Shown here: positions 15,752 to 15,805 of the stretch, in pieces
Position numbering within the stretch: the stretch's first letter is position 1
How the letters are laid out: each line of letters begins with the position of its first letter
NCBI GenBank assembly: GCA_905198575.1
Contig: CAJKDC010000069.1
Location: 1-15,805 of the forward strand
Source of the DNA: an uncultured Bacteroides sp.
GTDB lineage: Bacteria > Bacteroidota > Bacteroidia > Bacteroidales > Bacteroidaceae
Length of the DNA: 15,805 nucleotides
Direction of reading: 5' to 3'
The notes under the pieces: model-generated
Told to the model about the DNA's origin: nothing
What the model saw: the letters and a program-made list of their open reading frames with translations, nothing else
Databases searched by the model: none
Made by a program: the position numbers and the translations under genes

Positions 15752-15805
15752 TAAGTATTCGGCCAACTACAGGTATTAAACCTTTATATACAACAATAGC
15801 GACTG

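Overview
The window looks like a stretch of core chromosome from a Bacteroidales bacterium, most likely the Bacteroides/Phocaeicola group. The reasons are a type III glutamine synthetase, several upstream regions carrying the Bacteroidetes -7 promoter element (TAnnTTTG) with no clear Shine-Dalgarno sequence, a long-form PurC, and a lipoprotein that appears to belong to the Bacteroides family DUF5715. Base composition and codon use look even throughout. I see no mobile element, tRNA, rRNA, CRISPR array or prophage signature.

Layout, left to right. (1) 1-2409, plus strand: the C-terminal part of glutamine synthetase III, an intrinsic terminator, then a monocistronic aldose 1-epimerase-family gene with its own promoter. 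(2) 2527-6838, minus strand: a probable four-gene unit transcribed right to left, made of an M15-like lipoprotein (DUF5715-like), tRNA pseudouridine synthase truA, an EamA-type drug/metabolite exporter and a large secreted S15/CocE-type hydrolase. The hydrolase carries the residues typical of alpha-amino-acid ester hydrolases. It converges on the epimerase gene across a 14-bp hairpin terminator. (3) 6839-7023: a divergent promoter region. (4) 7024-9024, plus strand: a PhoH-family ATPase and purC, closed by a strong terminator. (5) 9103-11560, plus strand: menG/ubiE, aroE and a membrane-anchored alpha/beta hydrolase spaced 10-12 bp apart, closed by another strong terminator. (6) 11619-15677, plus strand: a TPM-domain membrane protein, LemA, aroC (chorismate synthase) and an M20 dipeptidase. 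At the right edge a hairpin with its T-tract on the minus strand suggests that a minus-strand gene arrives from outside the window.

How the genes fit together: the two right-hand operons mix the shikimate/chorismate route (aroE, aroC) with menG, the methylation step of menaquinone synthesis, which itself starts from chorismate. TPM and LemA form a recurrent envelope pair. Two secreted or anchored hydrolases and an M20 dipeptidase point to peptide or ester scavenging, but this is inference.

Most of the window is ordinary housekeeping DNA and I do not see a convincing new multi-gene system. The points most worth a second look are the ester-hydrolase signature in the S15-type protein, the M15-peptidase-like motif in the lipoprotein, and a promoter element built into a terminator tail that would give the TPM gene a leaderless or nearly leaderless mRNA.
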